Assembly (NCBI RefSeq): GCF_000003195.3
Contig: NC_012871.2
Location: forward strand, 45,889,110-45,953,109
Length of the DNA stretch: 64,000 nucleotides
Direction: 5' to 3'
Source: Sorghum bicolor
Lineage: Eukaryota; Streptophyta; Magnoliopsida; Poales; Poaceae
A program made the position numbers and the translations under genes. Numbering within the stretch: the stretch's first letter is position 1; the number at the start of each line of letters is the position of its first letter. Below the pieces are notes generated by a model. That model searched no databases. It was given only the letters and a program-made list of their open reading frames with translations, and had not been told where the DNA came from. Below, piece by piece: positions 35,136 through 46,611 of this stretch.

Positions 35136-36768
35136 CGTTGACGGTCCTTAAGTATCAAATTTAATTATCAAATAAACAAAGAAAAGGATCCAAATGCAAT
35201 CAACATCCAGACTTAGGGTATTATGTGACAGAATTCCACGAGTTTTGGTGTTTGTCTATTTCTGCAGGGGGTTATCAGGAAATACAGAAGAAAGGCCCAC
35301 ACGTCGTGATTACATAGAGATATTAACGAGTCGCGCAATTGTCTTACATCTAGAAGAGTCCAGAAGCCACGGGAACGAACGGGAGACCGGACAGGCTCGG
35401 GGGCAGGGCGCCCGCCCTGGCCAGGAGTCCAATCAAAACTCTCTTTCGGGATTACGCTCCACCGACCTAAAGGATCAAGGATAACCGTTCAATCAATGTC
35501 GGTTTGATCCAACGGCCCATATTCACTTGGAGGGACTATAAAACCAGACCCCCTGGCCCCTGGAGGAGAGAGCTCTCAACCCTAATTCATTATTCATCAA
35601 GGGAGAAGAAGCCTCTGATCAAGCCTAGAGCCACCACATCAATTAGACATCTAGATTAGCATAGCTACATAGGATTAGAACTAGAAGGAGTCAATCTTCG
35701 ATTGGTTTCCGGATCTCTTAAGAGGATTCTTGGTAATTCTCTAATTGTTCTCCTAATTGTTCATCTTTGTTCTTCAATATTATGAATATGACTTTGTTCT
35801 ACTTCAATATATTACTTATGACTATGCTCTACTTGTTTATATTCACAATTATATTGTTCTTAGTTTATCATAGTTATATACTTGGCTTAGTTAGATTGGA
35901 ATTATATACATGTTTAGGATAGTACAGCGTTTATCCATCAGATCCATGGGTAAATGATAGATATTGTGTAGGCGTGGTGCTTATAGCGTATTTATCTGCG
36001 ATTGTACCCTATATGCCACATCGCGGGGTAGTTCGTGATAGTGACAGCTTCATTGATTCTTATATAGCCCCCCTCTCGTGTATAGGGCTGGCAGAACAAC
36101 ATTATTACAGGAGAGTGATTGCTATGTTTCTCATTTACCTTGATAATATCACTATGCATGGGCGTAATCTTGTCTCACAATGATTGCTAAGTATAATTGC
36201 ACTAACTATGATATGCTAGACTGTATAGTTAAGAATAACTTAGGAAATATTCTTGTAGTTCGTTCTAATTTCATGCTAATGACTTGCTAGAATATCTAAT
36301 TGAGGTGCTTATCATATTTATATGTGGCTAAAGTTATGCTAATCATATTAATTATCTTTGTCACTATTCATTACTTTATATATCCTTTATGTGACACTTA
36401 TCCCTGTATGAAAGAGTTAGATAAATGTTCTCAATTATACATGTCATGATAGACGCTCAATCTTATATTCCTTTCTATAATAAACATTGATGGTAACTAA
36501 TCCCTTCCCAGTGGTAAAAATATAAATAACGATACCTGAATACTTCCTGGTTAAAATGCTACATCAGTATTAATCTGTGCGCTTGCAGATCCCATTTGAT
36601 TATTTATTTAGATGAGCAATTGCATATTTCAATATTGCGTCTCTCATGTTATGCTGGGGATGACAACTTGGCTTAAGTGGTATGAGGGATAGGTTTGGCA
36701 TTTTTGGCACCGTTATCAGAATTAGAAACTAAGTCTACTTTTGGTAATGATGTTAAGAATACCCAACA
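35136..36768 (+). repeat. 5' LTR of the partial element
   Basis: Ends CCCAACA like element B's LTR and shares its whole layout, including the GC-rich motif near 35405 and the TATAAAA box near 35537. Confidence 0.9.
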
Positions 36769-36927
36769 AGCATTTTTGGTGTCGTTGCCAGGGAAGGTTG
36801 ATTACTAATTAGGAATGGATATAGGATTTAGAGTCATCATTCGCGTCACTAATATGATTGAGCTTATCAATTCTCTCATACAGTTTTACCCCGATATTTT
36901 CCTATTTTATCTTATGCAGGGTAATGT

Positions 36928-38075
36928 ATGAATAGAAGACATCTTCCAAGAAATTTTGTTGACAATCCCGAAGTGTTATTCAGAAAAACAAGAGCCAAGC
37001 TCAAGAAGAGATCATCAACACTTTAGCAAGAAGCTTCATCCAATCAAGAAGATCACCAGAACTTGTCTTCAGAGTTCGAAGTCATGGCGAACAAATCGAT
37101 CCGTGAGTTCTCAGCTCCCACTACGAACAACATCCGCACTGGACCTGCTGTAGAGATCGATAGCAACTTTGAGCTCAAGCCTAGACTTATCAACATGGCG
37201 CAATCCAACCAGTTCTGTGGGAAGGCACACGAAGATGCTAGTGCTCATCTCCAACACTTTCTGGAGATTTACAGCACATTTACCATATCAGGAGTCCCCA
37301 GAGATGCTATACTACTTCGCCTCTTCCCATTCTCACTGTTAGGAAGAGCGAAGCAGTGGTTCTACGCTACAAAGGAGAAGAATACTACGTGGGCACTCTG
37401 CTCCACGAACTTTCTGGCTAAGTTCTTTCCCATGGGTAAGACCAATGCTCTACGTGAGAAGATTACAAGTTTTCAGCAACAACATGACGAATCTGTGCCA
37501 GAAGCATGGGAGCGCTTCCAAGACTTCATCCTAGAATGTCCCTATCATGGAATGGAGAGCTAGCTACTGATGCAGACGTTTTATCATGGGCTCGGCAACA
37601 GTGCCCGAGAAACCATGGATGCTGCAGCTGGAGGAGCATTCCTATCACTTACCATACCACAAGCCACAGCTCTTGTGGAGAAGATGGCGTCCAAACAAGG
37701 CTGGAATGAAGAGAGGACCCAGACACGTAACAAAGGTGGAGGTATGCATCAGCTCAAGGAGGTAGACATGCTGTCTGCAAAGCTAGACCTGCTCATGAAG
37801 AAGCTCGATGATAAAGCTGGAGATAAGAAAGAAGTTATGCACATCTACGAATCTCACATGACTTGTGAGGAGTGTGGAGATACTGGACATTCAGACAATC
37901 ACTACCCTGAGATGCTTGAGGATGTGAACTACTTCAACAACAACTACTACTACTACAACCGTCCTCAACAAAATCAAGGTTGGAATCAACAGAGGCCTAA
38001 CTACTCAGGTAATTATCAAGGTAACAATTCTTATAATAATAATAATAATAATTTTCCACCTCCTGATCCATCTGA
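36928..38075 (+). pseudogene. gag of the partial element, two stops, 3' truncated
   Basis: From ATG 36928 it parallels element B's gag and keeps the segment lost there (CTACAAAGGAGAAG near 37366), so here the capsid core stays in frame. In-frame TAG codons occur near 37024 and at 37561. The zinc knuckle is damaged: C-EE-C-GDTG-H-SDNH-Y has Tyr in place of the last Cys. An Asn/Tyr/Gln-rich tract follows. Just after FPPPDPSEF the frame runs into host-element sequence, so the apparent protein continuation past 38080, into the LTR, is chimeric and not meaningful. Confidence 0.85.
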
Positions 38076-38087
38076 GTTTAGTTGTTT

Positions 38088-38122
38088 GCTTAGGGACGAG
38101 CAAAGGGAAAGCTTGGGGAGTT
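38088..38122 (+). other. Polypurine tract region of the 25573-39628 element
   Basis: AGGGACGAGCAAAGGGAAAG then GCTTGGGGAGTT directly precedes the 3' LTR, as at 16201. Confidence 0.8.
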
Positions 38123-39628
38123 TGTTGACGGTCCTTAAGCGCCAAATTCAACCGTCAACTAAACATGGAAAAGGATCAATATGCACCAAACACCTAGAAT
38201 TAGGGTTTTATCTGACAGAATTCCACGAGTTTTGGTGTTTGTCTATTTCTACAGGGGGTTATGAGAAAATATGGAGAGAAGGCCCACACGTCAGGTTTAC
38301 AATGAGATAATTACGTGCCGCGCAATTTTCCTCAACCTAGAAGAGTACACAAGCCACGGGAGCAAACGGGAGGCCAGACAGGGCTGGGGGCAGGGCGCCC
38401 GCCCAACCCCCTTGGGCGCCCGCCTAGCCTTAGTGGCCAATCAAGCCAGGTCATGCGGTTCGTGCTGCACCGCCTCTAATCTTCAAGGAAAACCGTGCGA
38501 TTAAGGTCGGTTTGATCCGACGGCCCACATTCATTTGAGGGGGCTATATAAGCAAGGCCTCTCCACCCTAGGGGAGAAGGAGAAAACATTATCACAAGAA
38601 GCCATCAAAGCTAGGGTTTAGGAAGTTCTCTCACGTAGAGAATTAGAATTAGCTACTCTCAATTCCTTCAAGTTCTATAGGATTGATTAGATAGAATTAG
38701 AGAAGTAGAGCATTACGCTCTGGATTTTGGATCTTCATCAATAAAGATTGGTATTATTTCATATCTTTCTCTACTACTTTATTCTAATTGCATTATGTCT
38801 CTATTTATTATGTTCTTAGTTTGCTCTAGTTCTATATTTGATATAGTTATGATTGATAATGAGTTCATGTATAAGTTTGCAAAGCGCTTAGCTCTTGACT
38901 CGAGAGAGCTAAGTGGTAGATCATATGTGGGCGTGGTGCTTAGATATTATTTACCTACAAATGTATCCTATTGGCCGGGTCGTGTGGTAGTTCGCGATAG
39001 TGACAGCTTCGTTTGATTCTTATATAGTCCACCCTCCGTCAGTAGGACAGGCAGAATTTGTATTGTGGAGTAAGTCTTGCTATGTTCTGATTTACTTTAG
39101 CAATGTTTCTTATACATGAATAAAGAATCTTTTGTGCTATATATGATCTTGTAGATGCCTAGAGTAGATTGTAACTTAGTAGATAGTAGATACATAGAAT
39201 CCATTCTCTAGCTAATCCGACGTCACCTTACATTTATGTGGAGTAGTCTATTTCTAATCGCTGTGTTATTTACCCATGAGCTTATATTTCATTATCTTTA
39301 TTATTATGGCTTACCCCCTGCTAAAGCAAGTGACTGTGTGACGAGTTTCTCATTAGTAATCATGTTATTGCAAGTTTATCTCTAGTCTATGCCTTGATAG
39401 ATTTTACCCCTATTTTCACTTTCGCCGTTCTCTTAAGCAAAATATAAATAACGATACCCGGAATACTTTTTATAGTGAAATGCTACAATGAGGTATTTTA
39501 TCTGTGCGCTTGCGGATAGAATAGATTATTTTCTAGAGAGCCTTCATATTCATAAATACCTTAGTACACTCTAGTGCCATGCTAGGGATGACAACCTAGT
39601 ACCCAAGTGGTGTTAGTAAGTGTCAACA
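38123..39628 (+). repeat. 3' LTR of the 25573-39628 element
   Basis: TGTTGACGG to GTCAACA, 1506 bases, the partner of 25573-27077. The GC-rich motif is near 38395 and the TATATAAG box near 38545. An open frame at 38795-39016 is hydrophobic LTR sequence, not a gene. Confidence 0.92.
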
Positions 39629-41415
39629 TTTAGTTAAACTACATAATTGCCACTCAACTTGTTTTAGCCATAACTTTTGCGCTTTAACTCCAAATTAGGT
39701 GATTCTGGTTCCTATAGTTTCGTATCGACGTGTAGAATATAGTTACACAGTTGTTTTCTTAGTTTAATTGCTTTGGTGTACTGTTCCTAATTAAAGCTTG
39801 TTTTCTTGCATGTATTGCTTCGATGTGTGATGATGGTTGCGTATAGCCAACGAGATGTACGTGAAGGAAGAGGAGCAGGATCCTGCTGAGTTCGAGCAAC
39901 CCGAATTCGATCAAGGCAAGTGCAGACACTATTTGATCATCTTGAACCTATACATTAATGTCATTTACTTTTCATGCATGTGTTCAATAAATGCAAACCC
40001 TAAGGACCTGACTAGCTTTACTTATCATTCTTTGTGCACATGGGGGTTATGTATATGGGTAGACTAGGGTTCAATAGTATGCTTAGCTGCTCTACTCACC
40101 TTATACACAAATTTAAACAAAGAACATTCTCTACTCAACTTGATGCTTAAAACATGCTGAATCATTGGTCATTGTGGTGATAGAGATGTTTGATGCTTGC
40201 GAGCATCGTGATGATGGTGGTGACAGGGGGAGCGGGTACTGGTGGTTGGCCTAGTTGCCAAGCATAGCCGTCTCTGCTCTTCATAAGGACTTAGTCATGG
40301 AGCGGCCCCCTCAGACATACAGTGCAGCTCCAATCTATATGGCCGACTAATTAGTAGGACCTCCACTAGTAGGGTGTTACTTTCTAGGTAGGCGTAAGGA
40401 AGTAACTTGGGTAATTAATATTAATTTGTCAGTTGATCGGTGTGCCATGGCTATGGGCATGACTGCCGAGCGCCCTGGCCAAAATTTATGTGTGGCATCC
40501 TATTAGTTGGACCCTGTGAAAGGTCTCGTAGTGAGACCCTGCTTGCTCCCTTGGTTGTGTTTTGGGGAGTCGTGACCTCGGGCAAATGGGAATCACGACT
40601 TGGAGGGAAAGTGCACACCTCTGTAGAGTGTAAAACTAATATATCAGTCGTGCTCACGGTGATGAGCGGCCCAGACTCTCACATGATGAGCAAATTGGAA
40701 TCACATGATACTTAGAGATGGAACTTGTTTAAGGTTGCTACCTCATGCTTTGGCGGAACGGCTATTCCGTGTTAGCAGGATTGCTATCCTGTGTTCTTTC
40801 TTGGGGTTGATCCCCAGGCCATAATAATGGTTAGGATAGTCTTATTAAAAGATGCTAATAATTACTTACATTAAATAAGGGTTGGGCTTTGCTACTCACA
40901 ACTAGAATTAGGTTGTTCTAATAATAGAATTGTAATAAAAGTTTACCAACTAAAAGCTCGCCTGCAGTCAAACCATGTCAGCTATTACCTTGTTTCAAGC
41001 TTTGCATGTCATTACTTTTCATCTATGTTTGCTGAGTTTGACATGAACTCACCCTTGCTATAATCATTAAAGGTTGCTCGGACGAACAAGATAACAACTG
41101 TGACTTCCTCGAGGATTACCCTGAGTCTCCCAGTTGTTAGGCTCATGTGTTTCTCCGTCGACCTTCCTCTGGCAAGGTGGTCCTGCTACATCGGCGTTAT
41201 TAGTTTCCCTTTCATATCATGGAACATTTTAGTTCAAGTTTCCGTTCGCACTTTGCTTCAAGACTTGTAATAATGGTACTTGTATACTCATTTATGTAAT
41301 TTGTTTGAACACTGTGTTTTGTACCATTGATGATGTCGACTCATGTGTGTGAATTTGAGATCCTAAGGCACATGTGATTTGGCACCCAAATGCTCTCTTA
41401 CATCCGGGTGTGACA
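39629..41415 (+). mobile_element. Large Gypsy-type LTR, right part
   Basis: Continues the LTR broken at 25572 and ends CCGGGTGTGACA at 41415, a common end for large grass Gypsy LTRs. The short reading frame at 39837-40067 includes an acidic stretch followed by a GATCAAGGCAAGTG donor-like site; I regard it as LTR sequence. No primer site follows 41415, so this is either a 3' LTR or a truncated copy. Confidence 0.55.
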
Positions 41416-41961
41416 CACGTCAATCCACTTCCAATCGCATCCACTTGAAATCGAACACTAGCACGTTAATACAAAGCAAAGGAAGTAATTTTATTTCAAA
41501 GGTGGGCGAGGCGGAGTTGGGCCAAAGCAGCCATCAGGGTGGGTCGCCGTTGGAGCGGAGCATCACCGTCGGTGCTCCATTGGGGCAGATCCGGTAGAGT
41601 CGAAGCATCAAGGCGAGCCCACTGGTGTAGGGGCACAGGGCTGCGAGGTGTGTCGCTCCTGGTAGCGTCGCTGTCATGCTGAGCAAGCTTGTGGAGGCTG
41701 GGTGCTGCCGATGAGCCCCGCAACCATCATGACTAGGAAGCTTTGGGTGAAAGATTCCATAGCACTAGTGACTCTACAGACGCTGTGCTATGGCTTATGT
41801 GGAAACGGCGCAGATGAGCGTGTTGAGCAGGGGAGAAGGAGACAGAGTGAGAACGGATAGTGCTAGGGTTTGGCCCAATTCTTATACGTAAAATTCTAAC
41901 GGTTCTTCACAATCAACGACTTCTATTCTCTAACCATGACGGCTGCTGAGTAGACCATTAA
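41416..41961. other. No gene recognised
   Basis: This stretch is GC-rich in its first half. Short overlapping frames on both strands (for example 41496-41723 minus) lack any known domain. It ends at the target duplication of the Harbinger element. Confidence 0.4.
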
Positions 41962-42852
41962 GGGCGTGTTTGGTTGCCCGCATATGGGCGAACCAAGCTC
42001 CCTGGATGCAGCCTTTCTGTGTTTGGTTCCCTTCTCTTCCCTCTAGCTTGGCTTAGCGCGTGCAAAAAGATCCCCCGAGCCAGGCTCCCAAAGTACGCTT
42101 GAATCGGCCATTTTCTTCAGCCTGGCTCGCTCTGTGCTCACGCGAGCTCACGCGCTCGGCGATTCTGTGTGCGGGGAGATGGCGCGAAGTTTCTAGGGTT
42201 ACCTCCCACATTCCCGCCATTCACCGCCTATATATATCTCCTTTCCGACTTCCTCCCTGTCTTCTCGTCGCTCCGCATCTACGCCGCCAGTTCCTAGGGT
42301 TCGTGGTCTTCTCCCTCTCCCCCTTTGGTCTTGGTTTGATTCGTGTCATGCTAATGATTTCTCTCTCACTGGATTTGTGGCAGGTGCAGTGGATCTGACG
42401 ATTTTCGTAGCAGGTGAGTTCTCCCTCATTTTCTCCTCTTTTGTTACCGATTTGTAAACCCTAACTTGTGTAAATGTTTGTTGTGGATCTGTGCGTGCGG
42501 ATCCGACCTCCCCTGAACTGCTGCTTTGCTGGGTCTTGTGCACTGACGTGGGTATTTTGTTCATCTACTCCCCCTCCCTCCCCTCCCTCTAATCTGCACC
42601 GTGTGATACAGAGTTTTGCCTTCTTTGATTTGGATGCATGTCGTACTTTTAATATTAAGAGCAATTATATGAAGATCCCTTTTTTGCTAAGCTATTGCTC
42701 AAGTCGATGATTACATTGTTATGTTTGAGCATTTGTTCAAGTCTATGATGATTGTTCATTATGTCTGAGCATTTGTCCAAGTCTATGATGATTTCCAGTT
42801 AGTCTGAGCTTATGTCCTAGTCTGAGCATTTGTTCCATGTTTTATCTTCTAG

Positions 42853-44192
42853 ATGGATTTGCAAGAGAAGAGGCGCATGCTTTTTGCTCGTGCTGCAGCT
42901 CTTGTTGCTGCTATGTATGCCCTACTTTTTGCTAGGATTAGAATGATTCAGTCCTTAAGGCCTTAGATCAGTTATGGTCCTTTGAGTAAGTGGGATGAGG
43001 AAAGGCAAAAGAACCTAAACTTAATTTACAACTACAATGATGTTGAGTGTGTGAACATGCTTCGCATGAGAAGGGCACCCTTCTTTAGGTTGTGTAACTT
43101 GCTTAGGGAGAGAAAATTGCTAGCAGACAGCATTAATTGTTGTGTAGAAGAGCAAGTTGCAATGTTTCTACATATTGTGGGGGCATAACCAACGTTTTAG
43201 AGTGATTAGGCAAAACTGGAGAAGGTCTATAGATACTGTCCATCGCCATTTCAAAGAGGTGTTGTATGCAATTGGTGAACTTAGGCAAGACATGATTAGA
43301 CCTCCATCCAATGAGACACCCCTTAAGGTTAGCAACAGCCAAGGTGGTATCCATATTTGAAGGTAAATAAATTGTCATATAGAATTTGGGTTGTTGCTGC
43401 ATGAGTTCATGTCAATTCAGTATGCACTTTTGCATGCCATGTAGGAATGTGTTGGGGCAATAGATGGTACACATATCTATGCTAAAGTGCCAGCCAAGAT
43501 CCAAGCTACATTTAGGGGTAGGAAGAACCACCCAACACAAAATGTCCTTGCTGCAGTCGACTTTGACTTGAAATTCACCTATGTTTTGGTTGGCTGGGAG
43601 GGATCAGCACATGATGCTACCATTCTAGCTGATGCACTAGAGAGACATGATGGGTTAAGGGTTGCACCAGGTAACTAAGACCCTTAGTAACATTTTCAAA
43701 ACATATAGTTACATACACATGAACCTAATGTCTGTCATTGTTCTTTTAGGCAAGTTCTACTTAGCTGATGCTAGGTATGCATGTCGGCCAGGGTTTCTTC
43801 CTCCTTATCGAGGGACTAGGTATCATCTCAAAGAATTTGGTCCTAGGAACAACCCAACAAACTATAAGGAATTATTTAATTTGAGACACTCTAGCCTGAG
43901 AGTGACTGTTGAACGTGCCTTCGGTGCTTTGAAGAATCGTTTTTGCATGATTGACAACAAACCCTTCCATCCCTATAAGACACAAGTGAAGTTAGTACTT
44001 GCATGTTGTATATTACATAATTGGTTCCTTGCTCATGGGGTTGATGAAGTAGTTCCTGCTGTGTTCTCCTGGGTGCCAAATAATAACCCCCCTTTACCCC
44101 ATGTCCATATGGATGACAATGCTGCTTGGGCTCTTAAAAGGGATGAATGGGCAACCCACATGTGGGCTAATAAGGGTTCCTCTCGCATCTAG
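42853..44192 (+). pseudogene. PIF/Harbinger DDE transposase, three exons, lightly damaged
   Basis: ATG 42853. Exon 1 carries the helical N-terminus (MLRMRRAPFFRLCNLLRERKLL), but it has a TAG near 42964, one extra G near 43184 and another shift near 43335. A small intron with GT...AG ends fits 43363-43444. Exon 2 contains the first catalytic Asp in GAIDGTH (GAT at 43463) and the second in SAHDAT (GAT at 43613). A second intron fits 43671-43749. Exon 3 has the catalytic Glu in VERAFGALKNRF (GAA at 43911) and ends in TAG at 44190. All three DDE residues are intact. The few lesions suggest recent loss of function, or some may be assembly errors. The enzyme would cut at the TIRs and target TWA. 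Confidence 0.9.
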
Positions 44193-44855
44193 ACCTATAT
44201 TGTAAGTTTTGCTCATTTATATTGTAAGGACATAAGTTGTGTTGATTCTGTATTTTATAATTATGTTGAGACTACGGACATATGCTGTGATGACTCTTTA
44301 TTTCTTGAGATACTGCACTTGATCTGATGACTCTTTATTTCTTGTGTCATTCATCACATCTGAAGGAACCATAAACTTTACTTAGCAATAATTGGGTCCA
44401 TGACTCAAGGTGATGTCAAGAAGTTTATGGTCCTCCAGATGCCATGGATGCCACAATTCTTTGGATTTTCGATTAGAGCTACCAATGATTACTACCTTAT
44501 CTGTACACAAGACAATCTGAGGTGGCTTTACATGTTTAGTTGCTATTGTATTGTATGGCTACCTTTCATTTATGGGTATCATCAGGACATGAGATACATC
44601 CATCCCCAATGCAACAGGTTTGGACTTACCACCTGATGGATGAGGATGGAGTGTCTCATGGCCCCATGGTACACATGAAACAGTTCTTTGGGATCATGAA
44701 AGTTGCCACCAGGGATGATTGTCTTAAACAAAGTTTGTGCAGAAAAAATTAATATCTGAGGGCCCTATTATTTGACACTGATGTTACTTTTATGATAATA
44801 TTTATAACTCAGCAGATTCTGCCTATTTTTCTTGCTACTTTTTTCTTGAATAGCT
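44193..44855 (+). other. Harbinger interior between the two frames
   Basis: AT-rich sequence with duplicated TGATGACTCTTTATTTCTTG near 44289 and 44327. The frame 44540-44752 (ending VATRDDCLKQSLCRKN) may be an exon of the second gene, but I cannot identify it. Confidence 0.4.
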
Positions 44856-45149
44856 ATGCCTTGGTATGTGGTTCACGTTGGCAAGAAACCTGGTGTGTAT
44901 TCTAGCTGTGAAGAAGCACATGAATAGGTGAATGGCTTCAAGGGTAACTGCTATAAGAAATACAACACCAGAAACCAAGTTGTGTAAGCCTTCTATGGAC
45001 ATTCCCTTGAGAATCCTCCTCTTCTACAACCTGTCAATCCACCTCATGTCTACAATGATGGAAACGATGGTAGCTTCGCCTTGTGGCTTGCAGTTTTTAA
45101 AATTATAATAATGCTAGTTGTAGTTTTGCTAATAGGTTATCTAATTTAG
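44856..45149 (+). pseudogene. RNase H1 N-terminal (viroplasmin-like) domain plus hydrophobic tail, inside Harbinger
   Basis: A 97-codon frame starts at ATG 44856. Residues 2-50 follow the layout of the RNase H1 hybrid-binding (caulimovirus viroplasmin-like) domain: WYVVHVGKKPGVYSS near the start, an aromatic and glycine pair (NGFKGN), then YKKYNTRNQ and an AFYG end. Residues about 72-96 form a strongly hydrophobic segment (ALWLAVFKIIIMLVVVLLIGYLI), likely a membrane helix. Two in-frame stops (TAG at 44925, TAA at 44985) sit where Gln is plausible in the family, each one C-to-T change from CAG or CAA. TTTTCTTGAATAG just upstream may be a splice acceptor. The domain in RNase H1 binds RNA-DNA hybrids; a role in transposition or membrane attachment is inference. 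Confidence 0.6.
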
Positions 45150-45447
45150 AAGCTGCTATAACAGCATGTGTGTGTGGGTAGTGGTAACCTTACCAAAGGT
45201 GCAAACTGGTGACAACACCACCTTGTATGCAAACAACCAAACACCACCTTGTATGTCCAGGATTTGAATTCTTTGCGGGCACAGGTAACCAAACAGCGGC
45301 TAATGCTGGCCGCGTTGAGCTGATGCAGGTAACCAAACAAGTGCCTGTTGCACGTGTTCATCCTGACCAATCCTAGCCTGGCTGGCTAGTGCGACCTAGG
45401 ATCCGCTGGGAAGTGAACCAAATACGCCCTAAATGAGTCACCCTAGG

Positions 45448-45697
45448 AGCAACTCTAACAGTTTTTTTAGAATTTGCAAAGTAAAAAGTAGGCTCCAAGC
45501 TATCTGGTTTTGTAAAATAAAAAATTGGCTATCCCTTGATTTTCGGTGGCTATATATAGCCAACCACTGACACTGACTATCTGATTTTGTAAAATAGCAA
45601 GACTGTTGTGAACTTCATTTTTAAACAGTTTCTATTTTACAAAATGGCTAAACAATGAAATTTGACTATTAAGTTTAACCAACCTCTTGGAGTTGCT
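45448..45697. mobile_element. MITE, about 250 bp
   Basis: Terminal inverted repeats AGCAACTCTAACAG and AGCAACTCCAAGAG (inverted) match at 12 of 14 positions. The interior is AT-rich with repeated TTTTGTAAAAT pieces and is non-coding. No clear target duplication is seen, so the superfamily (hAT-like by TIR style) is uncertain. Confidence 0.65.
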
Positions 45698-46033
45698 GTA
45701 AGGTCCGAAGCAGGTCACGAGCCTCAGCTATGCTCATGGGCCACTTTAATTTTAAGGTCATTTTCATATATATTAAACTAAGTCTGGTTTATTTCACTAA
45801 CAGAAAACTAAGTCTGGCTTTATTAATTTTCACTAGCAAAAATGAATCTGCGTTGTAATGAGAGCGATATTATACTCATTTAGAACAAACATATTAATGA
45901 CTCAGTAACTGAACAACAGGCGAAAAGATAAAACAAGTAACATTAACATATTAGAAAAAAGAGAAGTAGAATTAAAAAACCAACTATGATGCTTGATCCC
46001 CTGCCTTATCCACTCGTCGGAGGGAACAACTAC

Positions 46034-46246
46034 GGCCCTGTTCCATAGCACTTTCATTTATATTTAATAAATATTATCCAATAATAGACTAATTAGATTC
46101 AAAAGATTCGTCTCACAAATTACAGATAAATTGTGTAATTAGTTTTTATTTTCGTCTATATTTAATACTCCATACATATGCCGTAAGATTCGATGTGACG
46201 GAGAATCTAAAATTTTTAGTAAAACTTTTTAGAACTAAACAAGGCC
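46034..46246. mobile_element. Tourist-like MITE, copy 1
   Basis: GGCCCTGTTCC...GAACTAAACAAGGCC, 213 bp, AT-rich. It contains the block AATTAG...AAAAGATTCGTCTC shared with the copies at 46612 and 46991. I recall this as one of the most abundant small repeats in sorghum. Confidence 0.75.
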
Positions 46247-46611
46247 TAAGGCGTGAGACCTAGAGAGATAAAGACAAACAAAGAAAATACTACTAAGCTA
46301 CGTGATTCTTTTCGATGGCCATTGCCTAAAATAATGAATTAACTAAATAATGATATTATAATAATACTTCAATTATTGTTCATACTAGCCTATAAACTTT
46401 GTGACATGGATCTACAAAGAATCGTGATAGAACTATAGCCCATATACATTAAAATCAATTCAATAATAATGTATTTTGACTAAAGTGTTTTATATATAAT
46501 AATGGATTTAAAAAATTAAGTTTCGATCCTATTGCAACGTACGGACATTTTTTTAGTATTTCAGAAACGTTACTGGGCAGAGGGAGTAGAGGTGAGACTT
46601 GAGTTTTTTTA
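46247..46611. other. No gene seen
   Basis: AT-rich intergenic sequence between two MITEs. Confidence 0.5.

Larger units (their letters stand above)
35136..38080 (+). mobile_element. Partial element-B-like insertion (5' LTR plus gag, no 3' half)
   Basis: The LTR 35136-36768 matches element B's LTR, although its first base is C instead of T. A decayed primer site (36777-36794) and gag follow. The copy stops near 38080, where the host element's polypurine-tract region resumes. No 3' LTR or target duplication pair exists, so the 3' half was lost by deletion after insertion. Confidence 0.85.
25573..39628 (+). mobile_element. Athila-like element with gag, protease and third ORF, no pol
   Basis: The LTRs are 25573-27077 and 38123-39628. 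Flanking 5-mers are ATTAG and TTTAG (4 of 5). Internally: primer site, broken gag, a protease frame, a promoter-like region, and the third ORF known from Athila-type elements, all degenerate. Three related insertions lie inside it: solo LTRs at 31099 and 32638, and a partial element at 35136. No RT or integrase is seen between protease and third ORF, where pol would be expected. The two LTRs look roughly 95% alike by eye, with differences that are mostly C/T. Confidence 0.88.
41962..45429 (+). mobile_element. PIF/Harbinger DNA transposon, complete ends
   Basis: Terminal inverted repeats GGGCGTGTTTGGTT (left) and GGGCGTATTTGGTT (right, inverted) differ at one base and are flanked by TAA duplications at 41959-41961 and 45430-45432. 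TAA fits the TWA target of the family. Near both ends the motif GTTTGGTT or its complement AACCAAAC recurs (41968, 42021; 45231, 45290, 45330), as expected of transposase binding sites. Inside are a DDE transposase and a second, smaller decayed frame. The usual Myb-like partner protein of the family is not found. Confidence 0.9.

Noticed and set aside
38070..38310. Gag frame continuing into LTR sequence (37570-38310)
   Set aside because: The continuation crosses the junction between a truncated element and its host, so the chimeric C-terminus is accidental.
39837..40067. Small acidic gene ending in DQGKCRHY
   Set aside because: It lies inside a large LTR, has a splice-like site but no domain, and only one such copy is visible.
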